Source: Bog-473 sp963791455
GTDB lineage: Bacteria > Actinomycetota > Acidimicrobiia > Acidimicrobiales > RAAP-2
Length of the DNA: 64,000 nt
NCBI GenBank assembly: GCA_963791455.1
Contig: CAWBSM010000002.1
Location: forward strand, 930,001-994,000
Direction: 5' to 3'
Below, in pieces: positions 37,502 through 46,491 of this stretch (its first letter is position 1; each line of letters starts with the position of its first letter). The translations under genes and the position numbers were made by a program. The notes beneath the pieces are model-generated. The model had not been told where the DNA came from, did not search any database, and saw only the letters and a list, made by a program, of their open reading frames with translations.

Positions 37502-38625
37502 GACCAAGGAGAAACACGCTCATGGATGCACGCTGCCTCAACGACACCCACCGTTCGAGAGGCGGCACGTCATTGAAAACCCGTGTCCTATCGGGCATCA
37601 CCGTGTCAATCTCCGTGATGACACTCTTGGCCGCATCACCGAGCTCCGCCACGACGTCGGGCGCTTCTGCCTCTCCTGCCTCCGCGGCCTACGGCACTGG
37701 ACAATCGGCATCTGACCTTGCTGCGCCCAGCGTGAGCAGCGGATGCCCGTCCACCGCCTGCTCTTCGGTTCTCGCAGAGGTCGCGGCGGCAGCGAAGATC
37801 AAGACTCTGCCGTCGAACCTGACTCCCCCGCTGCAAGACGCAGTGAGCGATCTGCGCGTCCCACCCGGCGGGAACTGCGGAACACTGGGCATCCCAGGGT
37901 TGTCGCCGATGTACGAACCCTGCACATATGGCTCGCGCCGATCTCATACCAAGATTGTCCTCCTCGGCGAATCTCACGCATGGATGTGGTCGATCCCAAT
38001 CGAGTCGATCGCGCAGAGCCACGGCGATTCTTTCGCTCTGCTCTACCACTCGGCGTGCAATGTCATGCCAACGGCCGGCTCATTGCCGGTTCAGGGTGCC
38101 GTTGGCCAGGCCCCATCGGGGGCTCAGTGTGCGCAGTGGACGAAGGCTGCAATCAAGTGGATCAACGCCTACAAACCTCAAGTTGTGATCCTTACAACCG
38201 TGGGTGGGTTCGACACTCCTCAGCAGGAATCGACGTACCTCGAGGGGTTGCATGATGACTTTCAGGCACTGCGTTCCCCGGGTAGGCGACTCATCATGCT
38301 GGGGGACATACCTCTACCTGCTCAAAGCGGTCCCGACTGCTTGGCTGCGCACGAATCGGACGTCCAGTCTTGTAGTACACCGGAACCCGCAGCGGTGAAC
38401 TTCATCTTCCTACAGAACAGGAGCTACGTTCGCGAGGCTGCCACGCTGAAGACCGTGGGAGCCTCGCTCGTTGACGTAATTCCTTGGTTCTGCACGAAGA
38501 GCGCCTGCCCTGCAGTGATTGGGAACTACGAGGTCTATCAGGATAAATTTCATGCCACATCGACCTACGCGGCGCACCTTACTGCGGTGATGAACGCGGC
38601 GCTTGGTCTCAGCCCCACGTCGTAG
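37498..38625 (+). CDS. Secreted SGNH-domain protein, partner of acyltransferase-3
   Basis: 375 residues, start overlapping the acyltransferase stop. Signal-like hydrophobic stretch at about residues 30-50, a Ser/Ala-rich linker, then SGNH motifs: 'IVLLGESHAWMW' (block I, Gly-Glu-Ser in place of Gly-Asp-Ser), 'VVILTTVGG' and the C-terminal 'YQDKFHATSTYAAHL' with the catalytic Asp/His. In one-piece OafA proteins this domain is fused to the membrane part and completes acetyl transfer outside the membrane; here it is a separate secreted protein. Confidence 0.87.
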   Translation: MRPRRNTLMDARCLNDTHRSRGGTSLKTRVLSGITVSISVMTLLAASPSSATTSGASASPASAAYGTGQSASDLAAPSVSSGCPSTACSSVLAEVAAAAKIKTLPSNLTPPLQDAVSDLRVPPGGNCGTLGIPGLSPMYEPCTYGSRRSHTKIVLLGESHAWMWSIPIESIAQSHGDSFALLYHSACNVMPTAGSLPVQGAVGQAPSGAQCAQWTKAAIKWINAYKPQVVILTTVGGFDTPQQESTYLEGLHDDFQALRSPGRRLIMLGDIPLPAQSGPDCLAAHESDVQSCSTPEPAAVNFIFLQNRSYVREAATLKTVGASLVDVIPWFCTKSACPAVIGNYEVYQDKFHATSTYAAHLTAVMNAALGLSPTS

Positions 38626-39065
38626 GGCGATCCGCCGACTACTCGGCCCATCCCCACCGACGTGGATCAGACGCGGCATTGGGACGCTCGGACCCTTGCC
38701 CCCTGGACGCTTCGCGCCAGTGGCCCGGTTCATCCTCCAACACGACAGCCCCCCGGGCCAGTTGGGCGTCCAACCCTCCTGCGCCGGTCCGGCCCGATCG
38801 CAGCGACGGGCAATGTTGCCCTACTCTGCAGGGCCTGGAGGTGGTGTTGCCTATCTCGGTGGATGCGAAACGAACCTGCCGGGAGCGGGACCGGCAACGG
38901 GTGGGTCGCGCCAGTCCCTCTTGCAAGTAATTGTCGCGCGTTGGGCGTCAACCTCCCCGAGAGCCCCGCTATCGTGAAGAGCCGAATTTGTCCCGAAGGT
39001 GTTCGAGTTGAGCCCGAGTCGCTCGTTTTGGCTTCTGCCGCGGGCCGTCGTGGGTGGGCCGCCAG
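38626..39065. other. Intergenic region upstream of GH16-like copy
   Basis: No supported gene. The last 20 bp resemble the region just before the second GH16-like copy (near 42372-42391), so the duplication reaches slightly upstream of the coding start. Nothing else is recognised. Confidence 0.35.
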
Positions 39066-40073
39066 ATGATTGGATCGCGAGTATCTGTGCAAACTGCTGC
39101 GCGTGAGAAGCGACGTCCGCCCGCACACGCACGCGTCAAGGCTCCCCCTGGGAGGACGGGACGCCTGGTCGTTGTCGCGCTGGCCATTGCCCTGCTCGGG
39201 ACGGGCATCTGGGCGTCCCAGTCGCTCGTCGGCGGGAGCGGGAGCGGGGGCGGCGGGAGCGGGACCATGAAGACCCCGACGGGCTACACGGCCCAGCAGA
39301 TGATCTTCGACGACCAGTTCTCCGGCACCAGCCTCGACACCACCAAGTGGAACACCTATCTGGGCGCCCAGGGGATCGTCTGGAACAACCGCGGCCACCT
39401 GCCGTCGCCGTACTCGGGGCCGAACAACGCCCCCTTTACCAACGAGGCCGCCATGTTCGGGCCGTCACAGGTCAGCGTGAACGACGGGCTGAGGCTGACC
39501 GCGCAGCGCAACACGAACGCCTATGCCGGCACGTATCCGTGGATCAGTGGTGCGATCACCACCGAGGGCAAGTTCAGCCTGCCGACGACCGGCTGGTACG
39601 TGCAGGCCAAGATCAAGGTGCCCGACATGACACAGGGGATGTGGCCGAGCATGTGGTTCCTGCCCGCCGTTCGAGGCCCCTTCAACGAGATCGACTTCGT
39701 CCAAGGCGGCCTCACCGAGGGGGGCGGCCCGGTGAACCAGTCCCCCCTCGGCACGGCCTACTTCCCCACCGGACGGTCGAGTCCCGTTGGTGAGACCTTC
39801 CCCGACCTCGGCTTCGACGCGACGGCCGGGTACCACATCTATGGGGTCCAGTGGACACCCGGCGTCGGTGTGAAGGGCTTCGTCGACGGCAAGCTCGTCT
39901 GGACGCTGACCCAAGCACAGGTCCCCGGTGGCATCGTGGCCGAGCCCTACGAGATCATCCTCGATCTGCCCGTGGCGACCGCCTCGGACCACGCCTTTCA
40001 CACCCTCCCGACGGCCACTTCGCCCGGCGGCAGTATGAAGGTCGCGGAGGTGGAGGCGTACTCGCGCTCTTAG
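39066..40073 (+). CDS. GH16-like secreted or anchored protein, copy A
   Basis: 335 residues from ATG 39066 (an upstream GTG is possible). A basic N-terminus, one hydrophobic segment 'LVVVALAIALLGTGIW', a Gly/Ser linker, and a GH16 jelly-roll with 'MIFDDQFSGTSLDTTKW', 'GMWPSMWFLPA' and the active-site block EIDFVQ (39687-39704), where Gln replaces the acid/base Glu. From 39241 to 40089 it is identical by eye to copy B. The likely role is binding or remodelling surface beta-glucan; hydrolysis is doubtful. Confidence 0.85.
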   Translation: MIGSRVSVQTAAREKRRPPAHARVKAPPGRTGRLVVVALAIALLGTGIWASQSLVGGSGSGGGGSGTMKTPTGYTAQQMIFDDQFSGTSLDTTKWNTYLGAQGIVWNNRGHLPSPYSGPNNAPFTNEAAMFGPSQVSVNDGLRLTAQRNTNAYAGTYPWISGAITTEGKFSLPTTGWYVQAKIKVPDMTQGMWPSMWFLPAVRGPFNEIDFVQGGLTEGGGPVNQSPLGTAYFPTGRSSPVGETFPDLGFDATAGYHIYGVQWTPGVGVKGFVDGKLVWTLTQAQVPGGIVAEPYEIILDLPVATASDHAFHTLPTATSPGGSMKVAEVEAYSRS

Positions 40074-40089
40074 TGGCGCTCCGAGGGGC
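39241..40089 (+). repeat. 849-bp direct duplicate, copy A
   Basis: Same sequence as 42681-43529 (offset 3440 bp) as far as a visual comparison shows, ending 16 bp after the stop codon. Upstream parts of the two genes are clearly diverged. Confidence 0.8.
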
Positions 40090-40305
40090 GGCCCGACGGG
40101 ACACACGTGTCGTGCCGACTTGGCATACGTGGACGATTCGGCGTTTCCGCATGTCTCCGCAGACCTTGCGTCGCGTTGCGGCCCAGGGCACGTTGCGGCC
40201 GCCTTCCCTGCCCGGACGACGAGCCAGAAGCTGACGTTCGACGACCCGTTTCTCAGACTCGTCATCGACCTCAAGAACGACGTGCCGCGCCCAGGTGGGC
40301 CGGAC

Positions 40306-41997
40306 TTACGAGCTGGAGTACGCCTGCACCTCGGCGACCTCCATACTGCCACCTGGCGAAGTGGCCGACGGGAAGGTGTGCCAAGCGGCGTCGGTGGCGG
40401 AAGCCACCTGCAAGTCGAGGATGATCTCGTACGGCTCGGCCACGATGCCTCCGGGGACCGCTGCGTTCGGGAGCGACCAGACGAGCTTGCCGTCGACGAA
40501 GCCCTTGACGCCGACGCCGGGTGTCCACTGGACCCCATAGATGTGGTACCCGGCCGTCGCGTCGAAGCCGAGGTCGGGGATGGTCTCGCTCACCGGGTTC
40601 GACTGCCCCGTGGGGAAGTAACCCGTACCGAGGGGGGACTGGTTCACCGGGCCGCCCCCCTCGGTGAAGCCTCCTTGGAGGAAGTCGATCTCGTTGAAGG
40701 GGCCGGGGACAGCAGGCAGGAACCAGAGACCAGGCCACATTCCCTGTGTCATGTCGGGCACCTTGATCTTGGCCTGCACGTACCAGCCGGTCGTGGGCAG
40801 GCTGAACTTGCCCTCGGTGGTGATCGCACCGCTGATCCACGGATACGTGCCGGCATAGGCGTTCGTATTGCGCTGCGCGGTCAGCGTCAGCCCGTCGTTC
40901 ACGCTGGCCTGCGACGGGCCATACATCGCCAGCTCGTTGTTCGAAGGGGTGTTCGGCCCCGAGTAGGGCATCGCGATGCGGCCGAAGTTGTTCCAGACGA
41001 TCCCCTGGGCGCCCAAGTAGGTGTTCCACTTGCTGGTGTCGAGGCTGGTGCCGGAAAACTGGTCGTCGAAGATCATCTGTTGGGGCGTGAAACCGGCGGG
41101 AGGCGACATGCCCGAGTAAGAAGCCGCGAACCAGTAGCCCTTGCCGTCGGGGGTGGCGGCCATCGCCACGACCGGCCGGTTCAGGGTCGCACCCCCCGCG
41201 GAACCGTAGTAGCCGGCGTCCCCGTAGGTGAAGACGCCGCCGTCGGAGGCTACGAGCCAGTATCCCCGACCGTCGGGGGTGGCGGCCATGGCCACGACTG
41301 GCCGGTTCAGGGCCAGACCGCCCGCGGAGCCGTAGTAGGCGGCGTCCCCGTAAGTGAACACGCCCCCGTCGGCGGCCACGAGCCAGTAGCCCTTGCCGTC
41401 AGGTGTGGCGGCCATGGCCACGATGGGCTTGTTCAGCCTCAGACCACCGGTGGAGCCGTAGAACGCGGCGTTTCCGTAGCTGAAGATGCCCCCGTCGGAG
41501 GCGACGAGCCAGTAGCCCTTGCCATCGGGGGTGGCGGCCATGGCCACGATGGGCTTGTTCAGCCTCAGACCACCGGTGGAGCCGTGGTAGGCGGCGTCCC
41601 CGTAGTTGAAGATGCCCCCGTCGGAGGCGACGAGCCAGTAGCCCTTGCCGTCGGGAGATGCGGCAATCCCGACAATGGGCCGGTTGAGAGTCAGACCACC
41701 GGTGGAGCCGTAGTAGGCGGCGTCCCCGTAGCTGAAGATGCCCCCGTCGGAGGCCACGAGCCAGTAGCCCTTGCCATCGGGGGTCGCGGCCATTCCCACG
41801 ACGGGCCGGTTCAGGTCCAGGTTGCCGGTCGAGCCGTAGAACGCGGCGTCCCCGTAGTTGAAGAGGCTCCCGTCGGTTGCTCCAAGCGAGTATGCCTTCG
41901 CCGTGGACAACGTCGGGACAACACAGGACACGACGAGCACACACGTCAACACAACGGCGCCTCTGAAACGGGGACCCCGTGCACGAGACCTCACCAC
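40306..41997 (-). CDS. Secreted six-repeat protein fused to GH16-like domain
   Basis: 563 residues. Signal peptide, six 42-residue repeats of the 'GYWLVASDGG' type (about residues 34-290) plus a short half-unit, then a GH16 domain with 'FDDQFSGTSLDTSKW', 'MWPGLWFLPA' and EIDFLQ (40674-40692), again Gln at the acid/base site. The repeats are diverged, unlike those at 33.7 kb. The gene is divergent from and lies between the two nearly identical GH16 copies. Start is GTG 41997 or 41994. Confidence 0.85.
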   Translation of the reverse strand: MVRSRARGPRFRGAVVLTCVLVVSCVVPTLSTAKAYSLGATDGSLFNYGDAAFYGSTGNLDLNRPVVGMAATPDGKGYWLVASDGGIFSYGDAAYYGSTGGLTLNRPIVGIAASPDGKGYWLVASDGGIFNYGDAAYHGSTGGLRLNKPIVAMAATPDGKGYWLVASDGGIFSYGNAAFYGSTGGLRLNKPIVAMAATPDGKGYWLVAADGGVFTYGDAAYYGSAGGLALNRPVVAMAATPDGRGYWLVASDGGVFTYGDAGYYGSAGGATLNRPVVAMAATPDGKGYWFAASYSGMSPPAGFTPQQMIFDDQFSGTSLDTSKWNTYLGAQGIVWNNFGRIAMPYSGPNTPSNNELAMYGPSQASVNDGLTLTAQRNTNAYAGTYPWISGAITTEGKFSLPTTGWYVQAKIKVPDMTQGMWPGLWFLPAVPGPFNEIDFLQGGFTEGGGPVNQSPLGTGYFPTGQSNPVSETIPDLGFDATAGYHIYGVQWTPGVGVKGFVDGKLVWSLPNAAVPGGIVAEPYEIILDLQVASATDAAWHTFPSATSPGGSMEVAEVQAYSSS

Positions 41998-42391
41998 AGC
42001 GCAGGATCTGGCAGAAGCCAGGGCATCACCGAATCGTGCATTGGCGCCACTCTAGGCACGAAACGCGTGCCATTCTGCGGACCAGCCGGCCGGTGGACCG
42101 CCACGGGCCGGTACGGCAGCTGACAACGTCGCGGCGTCGTCTCCGGACCGTCTGATGACCGCAGTCTCGGTCAACCACGGCTCGGATCCGCTGCGAGCGG
42201 GTCCTTTGTCGGGTGGGCCGCGGGGATCGCCACAACCCGCCTTGCGGCTGTCGGCCGCGCGCTGGACCCAAGTGCCGACGGATTGCATTCGTGAGCGGCC
42301 GGAATTGTTTGCCTGTTGTGGGCGTTGAGTACGAGTGAATCTATTGGGCACCGGCCGGGGCCGTCACAATCATGGGTGGTCGGCCGGGTGA
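41998..42391. other. Divergent intergenic region
   Basis: No gene recognised. It lies between a minus-strand six-repeat protein and the second GH16 copy and must contain both promoters. The interval is GC-rich with no clear -10 box. Confidence 0.3.
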
Positions 42392-43513
42392 TTGGGATCG
42401 CGAGTATCTGTGCAGTTCACGGTGCGTGAGAAGCGACGCCGGCCCGCACACGCACGCGTCCGGCCCGCACGCACTCATCTCGCGGACGCACGCGTCCGGC
42501 CCGCACGCGCACGCGGCCGGCCGGCCCACGCACGCGTCCGGACCACTCCGTCTGGGAGGACGGGCCGTGTGATCGTTGTCGTGCTCGTTATCGCCCTGCT
42601 CGGGACCGGCATCTGGTTCAGCAAATCGATCGTGGCCTCCGGCGGGGTCCGGGACGGGGCCGCGGTCGGTGGCGGGAACGGGAGCGGGGGCGGCGGGAGC
42701 GGGACCATGAAGACCCCGACGGGCTACACGGCCCAGCAGATGATCTTCGACGACCAGTTCTCCGGCACCAGCCTCGACACCACCAAGTGGAACACCTATC
42801 TGGGCGCCCAGGGGATCGTCTGGAACAACCGCGGCCACCTGCCGTCGCCGTACTCGGGGCCGAACAACGCCCCCTTTACCAACGAGGCCGCCATGTTCGG
42901 GCCGTCACAGGTCAGCGTGAACGACGGGCTGAGGCTGACCGCGCAGCGCAACACGAACGCCTATGCCGGCACGTATCCGTGGATCAGTGGTGCGATCACC
43001 ACCGAGGGCAAGTTCAGCCTGCCGACGACCGGCTGGTACGTGCAGGCCAAGATCAAGGTGCCCGACATGACACAGGGGATGTGGCCGAGCATGTGGTTCC
43101 TGCCCGCCGTTCGAGGCCCCTTCAACGAGATCGACTTCGTCCAAGGCGGCCTCACCGAGGGGGGCGGCCCGGTGAACCAGTCCCCCCTCGGCACGGCCTA
43201 CTTCCCCACCGGACGGTCGAGTCCCGTTGGTGAGACCTTCCCCGACCTCGGCTTCGACGCGACGGCCGGGTACCACATCTATGGGGTCCAGTGGACACCC
43301 GGCGTCGGTGTGAAGGGCTTCGTCGACGGCAAGCTCGTCTGGACGCTGACCCAAGCACAGGTCCCCGGTGGCATCGTGGCCGAGCCCTACGAGATCATCC
43401 TCGATCTGCCCGTGGCGACCGCCTCGGACCACGCCTTTCACACCCTCCCGACGGCCACTTCGCCCGGCGGCAGTATGAAGGTCGCGGAGGTGGAGGCGTA
43501 CTCGCGCTCTTAG
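42392..43513 (+). CDS. GH16-like secreted or anchored protein, copy B
   Basis: 373 residues from TTG 42392; copy A has ATG in the same position, and one extra G here shifts that ATG-like codon out of frame. The N-terminus is longer, with an Arg/Ala/His-rich low-complexity stretch (repeats around 'HARVRPAR'), then one hydrophobic helix and a Gly/Ser linker. The GH16 domain is identical to copy A, including EIDFVQ (43127-43144). The expanded basic tail distinguishes it. Confidence 0.82.
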   Translation: MGSRVSVQFTVREKRRRPAHARVRPARTHLADARVRPARARGRPAHARVRTTPSGRTGRVIVVVLVIALLGTGIWFSKSIVASGGVRDGAAVGGGNGSGGGGSGTMKTPTGYTAQQMIFDDQFSGTSLDTTKWNTYLGAQGIVWNNRGHLPSPYSGPNNAPFTNEAAMFGPSQVSVNDGLRLTAQRNTNAYAGTYPWISGAITTEGKFSLPTTGWYVQAKIKVPDMTQGMWPSMWFLPAVRGPFNEIDFVQGGLTEGGGPVNQSPLGTAYFPTGRSSPVGETFPDLGFDATAGYHIYGVQWTPGVGVKGFVDGKLVWTLTQAQVPGGIVAEPYEIILDLPVATASDHAFHTLPTATSPGGSMKVAEVEAYSRS

Positions 43514-43529
43514 TGGCGCTCCGAGGGGC
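42681..43529 (+). repeat. 849-bp direct duplicate, copy B
   Basis: Matches 39241-40089 exactly by eye. The two copies flank a third GH16 gene on the opposite strand and could recombine to delete it. Confidence 0.8.
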
Positions 43530-43726
43530 CTGCAGAAAACGATGCCGGACCCGGACGGTTTGGTTCGCGCAGACCGCGACTCCCTAAGGTGTTCGGAATC
43601 GACGCCGACGACAGTCGCCGGCAGCCAATGCGGGGAGCGTGAGCATGTGTCAGCCGACAGTGGGGCAACTGCCGACGTGAGATACCTCTCCTTCTTGGGC
43701 GTGAACACGTCGCGTGCGATCCGATA

Positions 43727-44782
43727 GTGGCTTCACCCAGCATCCTTGACGTACCGACCATCAACGGGTGGGCGTCCCAGTGGGATCAACTGGTGGATTC
43801 CTCCCCTCTTCCGTCCCCTTTCTTACGGTCGTGGTGGCTGGCTGCGACCGGTGGCCCTGGCAGCCACTTCCTTCTGGTCGTCGACGATGCGCAGCTCCTC
43901 GGCGGCGTTGCCCTGGAACAGCACCACCGGCTGTCGAGCATCCGGGTGCTGGGCGACGGGGCGCTGTGCCCGGATCATCTCGACCTGCTGGCCGCCCCGG
44001 GCCACGAGGCCATCGTGGTCGGCCTCCTCAGGGACTGGTTCTGTCGCCCTGGTGGCCGCCTCCTGGACCTGAGGGGCATCCGAGCCGATTCCCGGTTGAT
44101 CGAAGCCCTTCCAGGCCGCGTTCGCTCCGAGCCGATGGCCGCGGCCCCTTTCACGGTCTTACCCGACAGTGCAGAGGCCTACCGGGCCGCGCTGCCCTCG
44201 CAGTTCCGCCGGAATCTCCGAAAGTCCACCGGGCGCCTCGAGGCCGAAGGAGTGGGTCATCGGACGATCCGGGGCCAGGCGGTGCTCGATCGCCTCAGCA
44301 CCCTCCACGACCTACACCGGGCACAATGGGAAGGCCGCTCCAACTTCCTTCCCGTCTTCGATCGCTTCGCCGCGGCATGTGCCGGGGGTGCCGCGGTCGA
44401 CGAGGTGGTCGTCCACGAACTCGGCAACGGCGACCTGGTGGTCGCGATCGTCTGGGCCTTCGAGGTGGCAGGTCGCGTCAGCCTGTATCAGAGCGCCCGT
44501 CTCACCGATCTCCGCTGGAGGGACGTCACAAACGTCCTGCTGGCCGCCATCATCGACGACGCCTGCGACCGAGGCATCACCGAAGTGGACTTCCTTCGAG
44601 GCGAAGAGTCGTACAAGGAGAGGTTCACCCCTCACCACCGAGAGATGTTCAGGCTCGTCGCCGGCGCGGGGGTGGCCGGCCGGGTCGGGTGCGTCGCCAC
44701 GGCAGCGACGGCCCGCGGCGAGCAGGCTGCGGTCCGTTGTGTTCGCTTCGGCAGATCCACGATCGCACGATGGAAGTCCTAA
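43727..44782 (+). CDS. GNAT-fold acetyltransferase, CelD/FemAB-like
   Basis: 351 residues from GTG 43727. Two GNAT-like halves: 'PFLRSWWLAATGG', a central 'LPSQFRRNLRKSTGRLEAEG' linking helix and C-terminal 'DVTNVLLAAIIDDACDRGITEVDFLRGEESYKERF'. This is the pattern of the BioF2/CelD-type (PF13480) proteins common in exopolysaccharide clusters. They probably transfer acyl groups in polysaccharide or lipid synthesis. Substrate unknown. Confidence 0.87.
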   Translation: MASPSILDVPTINGWASQWDQLVDSSPLPSPFLRSWWLAATGGPGSHFLLVVDDAQLLGGVALEQHHRLSSIRVLGDGALCPDHLDLLAAPGHEAIVVGLLRDWFCRPGGRLLDLRGIRADSRLIEALPGRVRSEPMAAAPFTVLPDSAEAYRAALPSQFRRNLRKSTGRLEAEGVGHRTIRGQAVLDRLSTLHDLHRAQWEGRSNFLPVFDRFAAACAGGAAVDEVVVHELGNGDLVVAIVWAFEVAGRVSLYQSARLTDLRWRDVTNVLLAAIIDDACDRGITEVDFLRGEESYKERFTPHHREMFRLVAGAGVAGRVGCVATAATARGEQAAVRCVRFGRSTIARWKS

Positions 44783-44790
44783 CGAGGGCC

Positions 44791-44821
44791 TACCCCGGCC
44801 CGCGGGCTACAGGCCGGGGTA
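44791..44821. terminator. Bidirectional terminator hairpin
   Basis: TACCCCGGCC and GGCCGGGGTA form a perfect 10-bp stem with an 11-nt loop between two convergent genes (stops at 44782 and 44834). On the plus strand CTCCTTTT follows 8 nt later. Confidence 0.75.
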
Positions 44822-44833
44822 TTCGATCTCCTT

Positions 44834-46288
44834 TTAGGAAACGGCGCCGCCCACCACGTTGTTGACACTCACGCCGAGTCCCGGCAGCGAGCCGGCGTAC
44901 GGTGCCCCACCGAAGGAGTACACGGCACCGTTCGATCCGAAGAAAATGTATCCCGAGGTGCCGCCGCTGATGCCCACGATGTTGCTCACAGAGACACCCA
45001 GGCCGGGGAGGGAGCCGTAGTACGGCGCGTCACCGTAGTCGAAGATGCCCCCATCGGAAGCCACCATGGTGTAGCCGAGACCGTCGGGACTGGCGTGGAT
45101 GCCGACGATGGGCTTGTTGAGGTGGATGGCTCCGGTCGACCCGTAGAACTGGGCGTCGCCGTAGGAGAAGATGCCTCCGTCCGTAGCCACCAACCAGTAG
45201 CCCTGACCGTCGGGGGTGGCCGCCATTCCCACGACGGGCTTGTTGAGGTGGATGGCTCCCGTGGACCCGTAGAACTGGGCGTCGCCGTAGGTGAAGATGC
45301 CACCGTCGGACGCCACCAACCAGTAGCCCTGACCGTCGGGCGTCGGCGCCATCCCCACAATCGGCTTGTTGAGGGGGATGGCTCCCGCGGATCCGAAGAA
45401 GCCGGCGTCGCCGAAGTTGAAGATGCCGCCGTCGGACGCCACCATCCAGTAGCCCCCGCCGTCGGCCGTTTCCGCGACGCCGACGACGTTGTTGACGTGG
45501 ATCCCGAGCCCCGGGACCGAGCCCTCGTAGGCCGCCCCTCCGAAGGTGTAGGCCGCGCCGTCAGTACCCGCCATCACATATCCGCTGGCGGTGTAGGTCT
45601 CGCCAACCGTGTAGCTCTGCACAGCCGTCATCAAGGTGTTCGAAGGTTGCGTGCCGATGGCATAGACGATGTACACGTGCCCGGCGGTGAGCGAGAGGTT
45701 CACCGGACTGAACGACGCAGGAGGGTTCGCCACGATCGACAGCTGCACGTTCCCCGCAGGGAGGCTGACGGAGTCCTGGTTCGGGTAGGCGAGGTTCGTC
45801 ATGATCTGGCTGCTGCCGTTGAAGACATTGATCGCAGCTGCGTTCGTCTGCGCCGTGTTCGTGACGATCACCGTGGCATGACCGGCCGGCGTGGTGGCCG
45901 TGGAGTTGGTGTAGGTGTTGATGACGTGCTGGCCGACGCCGTTCTCGTTGAAGACCATCGTCGCATTCTCGCCGCTGCTCAGATTCTCCGTTGTGACGGG
46001 AAGATAGGGAAAAGCCGACTGCGGTGAGCCTGCGGTGCGGACCGCAATGTTGTAGGAGCCCGGCGGGACATTGAGCGGAGTGGCCGTCCCGTACGTGAGG
46101 CCGGGCGTTGTGAGAACCCCGTTCACCCAGACGTCGAGGGGACCACTGTCATGAATACCCTGTACGAAGGTGAGCGTGGCGCCCCCGGACACAGGTGCAG
46201 CCGCCGCCCCGCCTACGGCCAGGGAGAAGCTGGCCAGCAGGCCCGTGGCCACGAAGGACAAGAGCGTCAGGGCTCGTCGAATTCTCAT
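44834..46288 (-). CDS. Secreted DUF4397 protein with six propeller-like repeats
   Basis: 484 residues from ATG 46288 (AAGGAG 8 nt upstream). Signal peptide ending 'GGAAAAP'; a DUF4397 domain (about residues 38-240) with 'VQGIHDSGPLDVWVNGVL' and 'HATVIVTNTAQTNAAAINVFNG'; then six repeats of about 40 residues, the first and last two more diverged ('PGLGIHVNNVVG'). The repeats equal in number those of the GH16 fusions. Probably a cell-surface binding protein. The earlier frame up to 46495 has no start signals. Confidence 0.87.
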   Translation of the reverse strand: MRIRRALTLLSFVATGLLASFSLAVGGAAAAPVSGGATLTFVQGIHDSGPLDVWVNGVLTTPGLTYGTATPLNVPPGSYNIAVRTAGSPQSAFPYLPVTTENLSSGENATMVFNENGVGQHVINTYTNSTATTPAGHATVIVTNTAQTNAAAINVFNGSSQIMTNLAYPNQDSVSLPAGNVQLSIVANPPASFSPVNLSLTAGHVYIVYAIGTQPSNTLMTAVQSYTVGETYTASGYVMAGTDGAAYTFGGAAYEGSVPGLGIHVNNVVGVAETADGGGYWMVASDGGIFNFGDAGFFGSAGAIPLNKPIVGMAPTPDGQGYWLVASDGGIFTYGDAQFYGSTGAIHLNKPVVGMAATPDGQGYWLVATDGGIFSYGDAQFYGSTGAIHLNKPIVGIHASPDGLGYTMVASDGGIFDYGDAPYYGSLPGLGVSVSNIVGISGGTSGYIFFGSNGAVYSFGGAPYAGSLPGLGVSVNNVVGGAVS

Positions 46289-46491
46289 GCTTGGTCTCCT
46301 TGCGTCATCAGTTGTGGTCGACTGCTTAGTGCTACGTGCAGGCAAAGGCAAGTCATTGGGCCGGTGGGCGGATCGCACCCGAACGCTTTGTCTGCCAGTT
46401 GAGGAACGAAACGATGCGCGATGAGCCACCGGCGTGAGCCACGAACGGTCCCCGCGAAGCTCGACCCCGGGCGACACGGGTTGCGCCTCTT

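Noticed and set aside
38662..39069. Plus-strand 135-codon frame before GH16 copy A
   Set aside because: No ribosome binding site or recognisable domain; Pro/Arg/Gly-rich composition like other chance frames.
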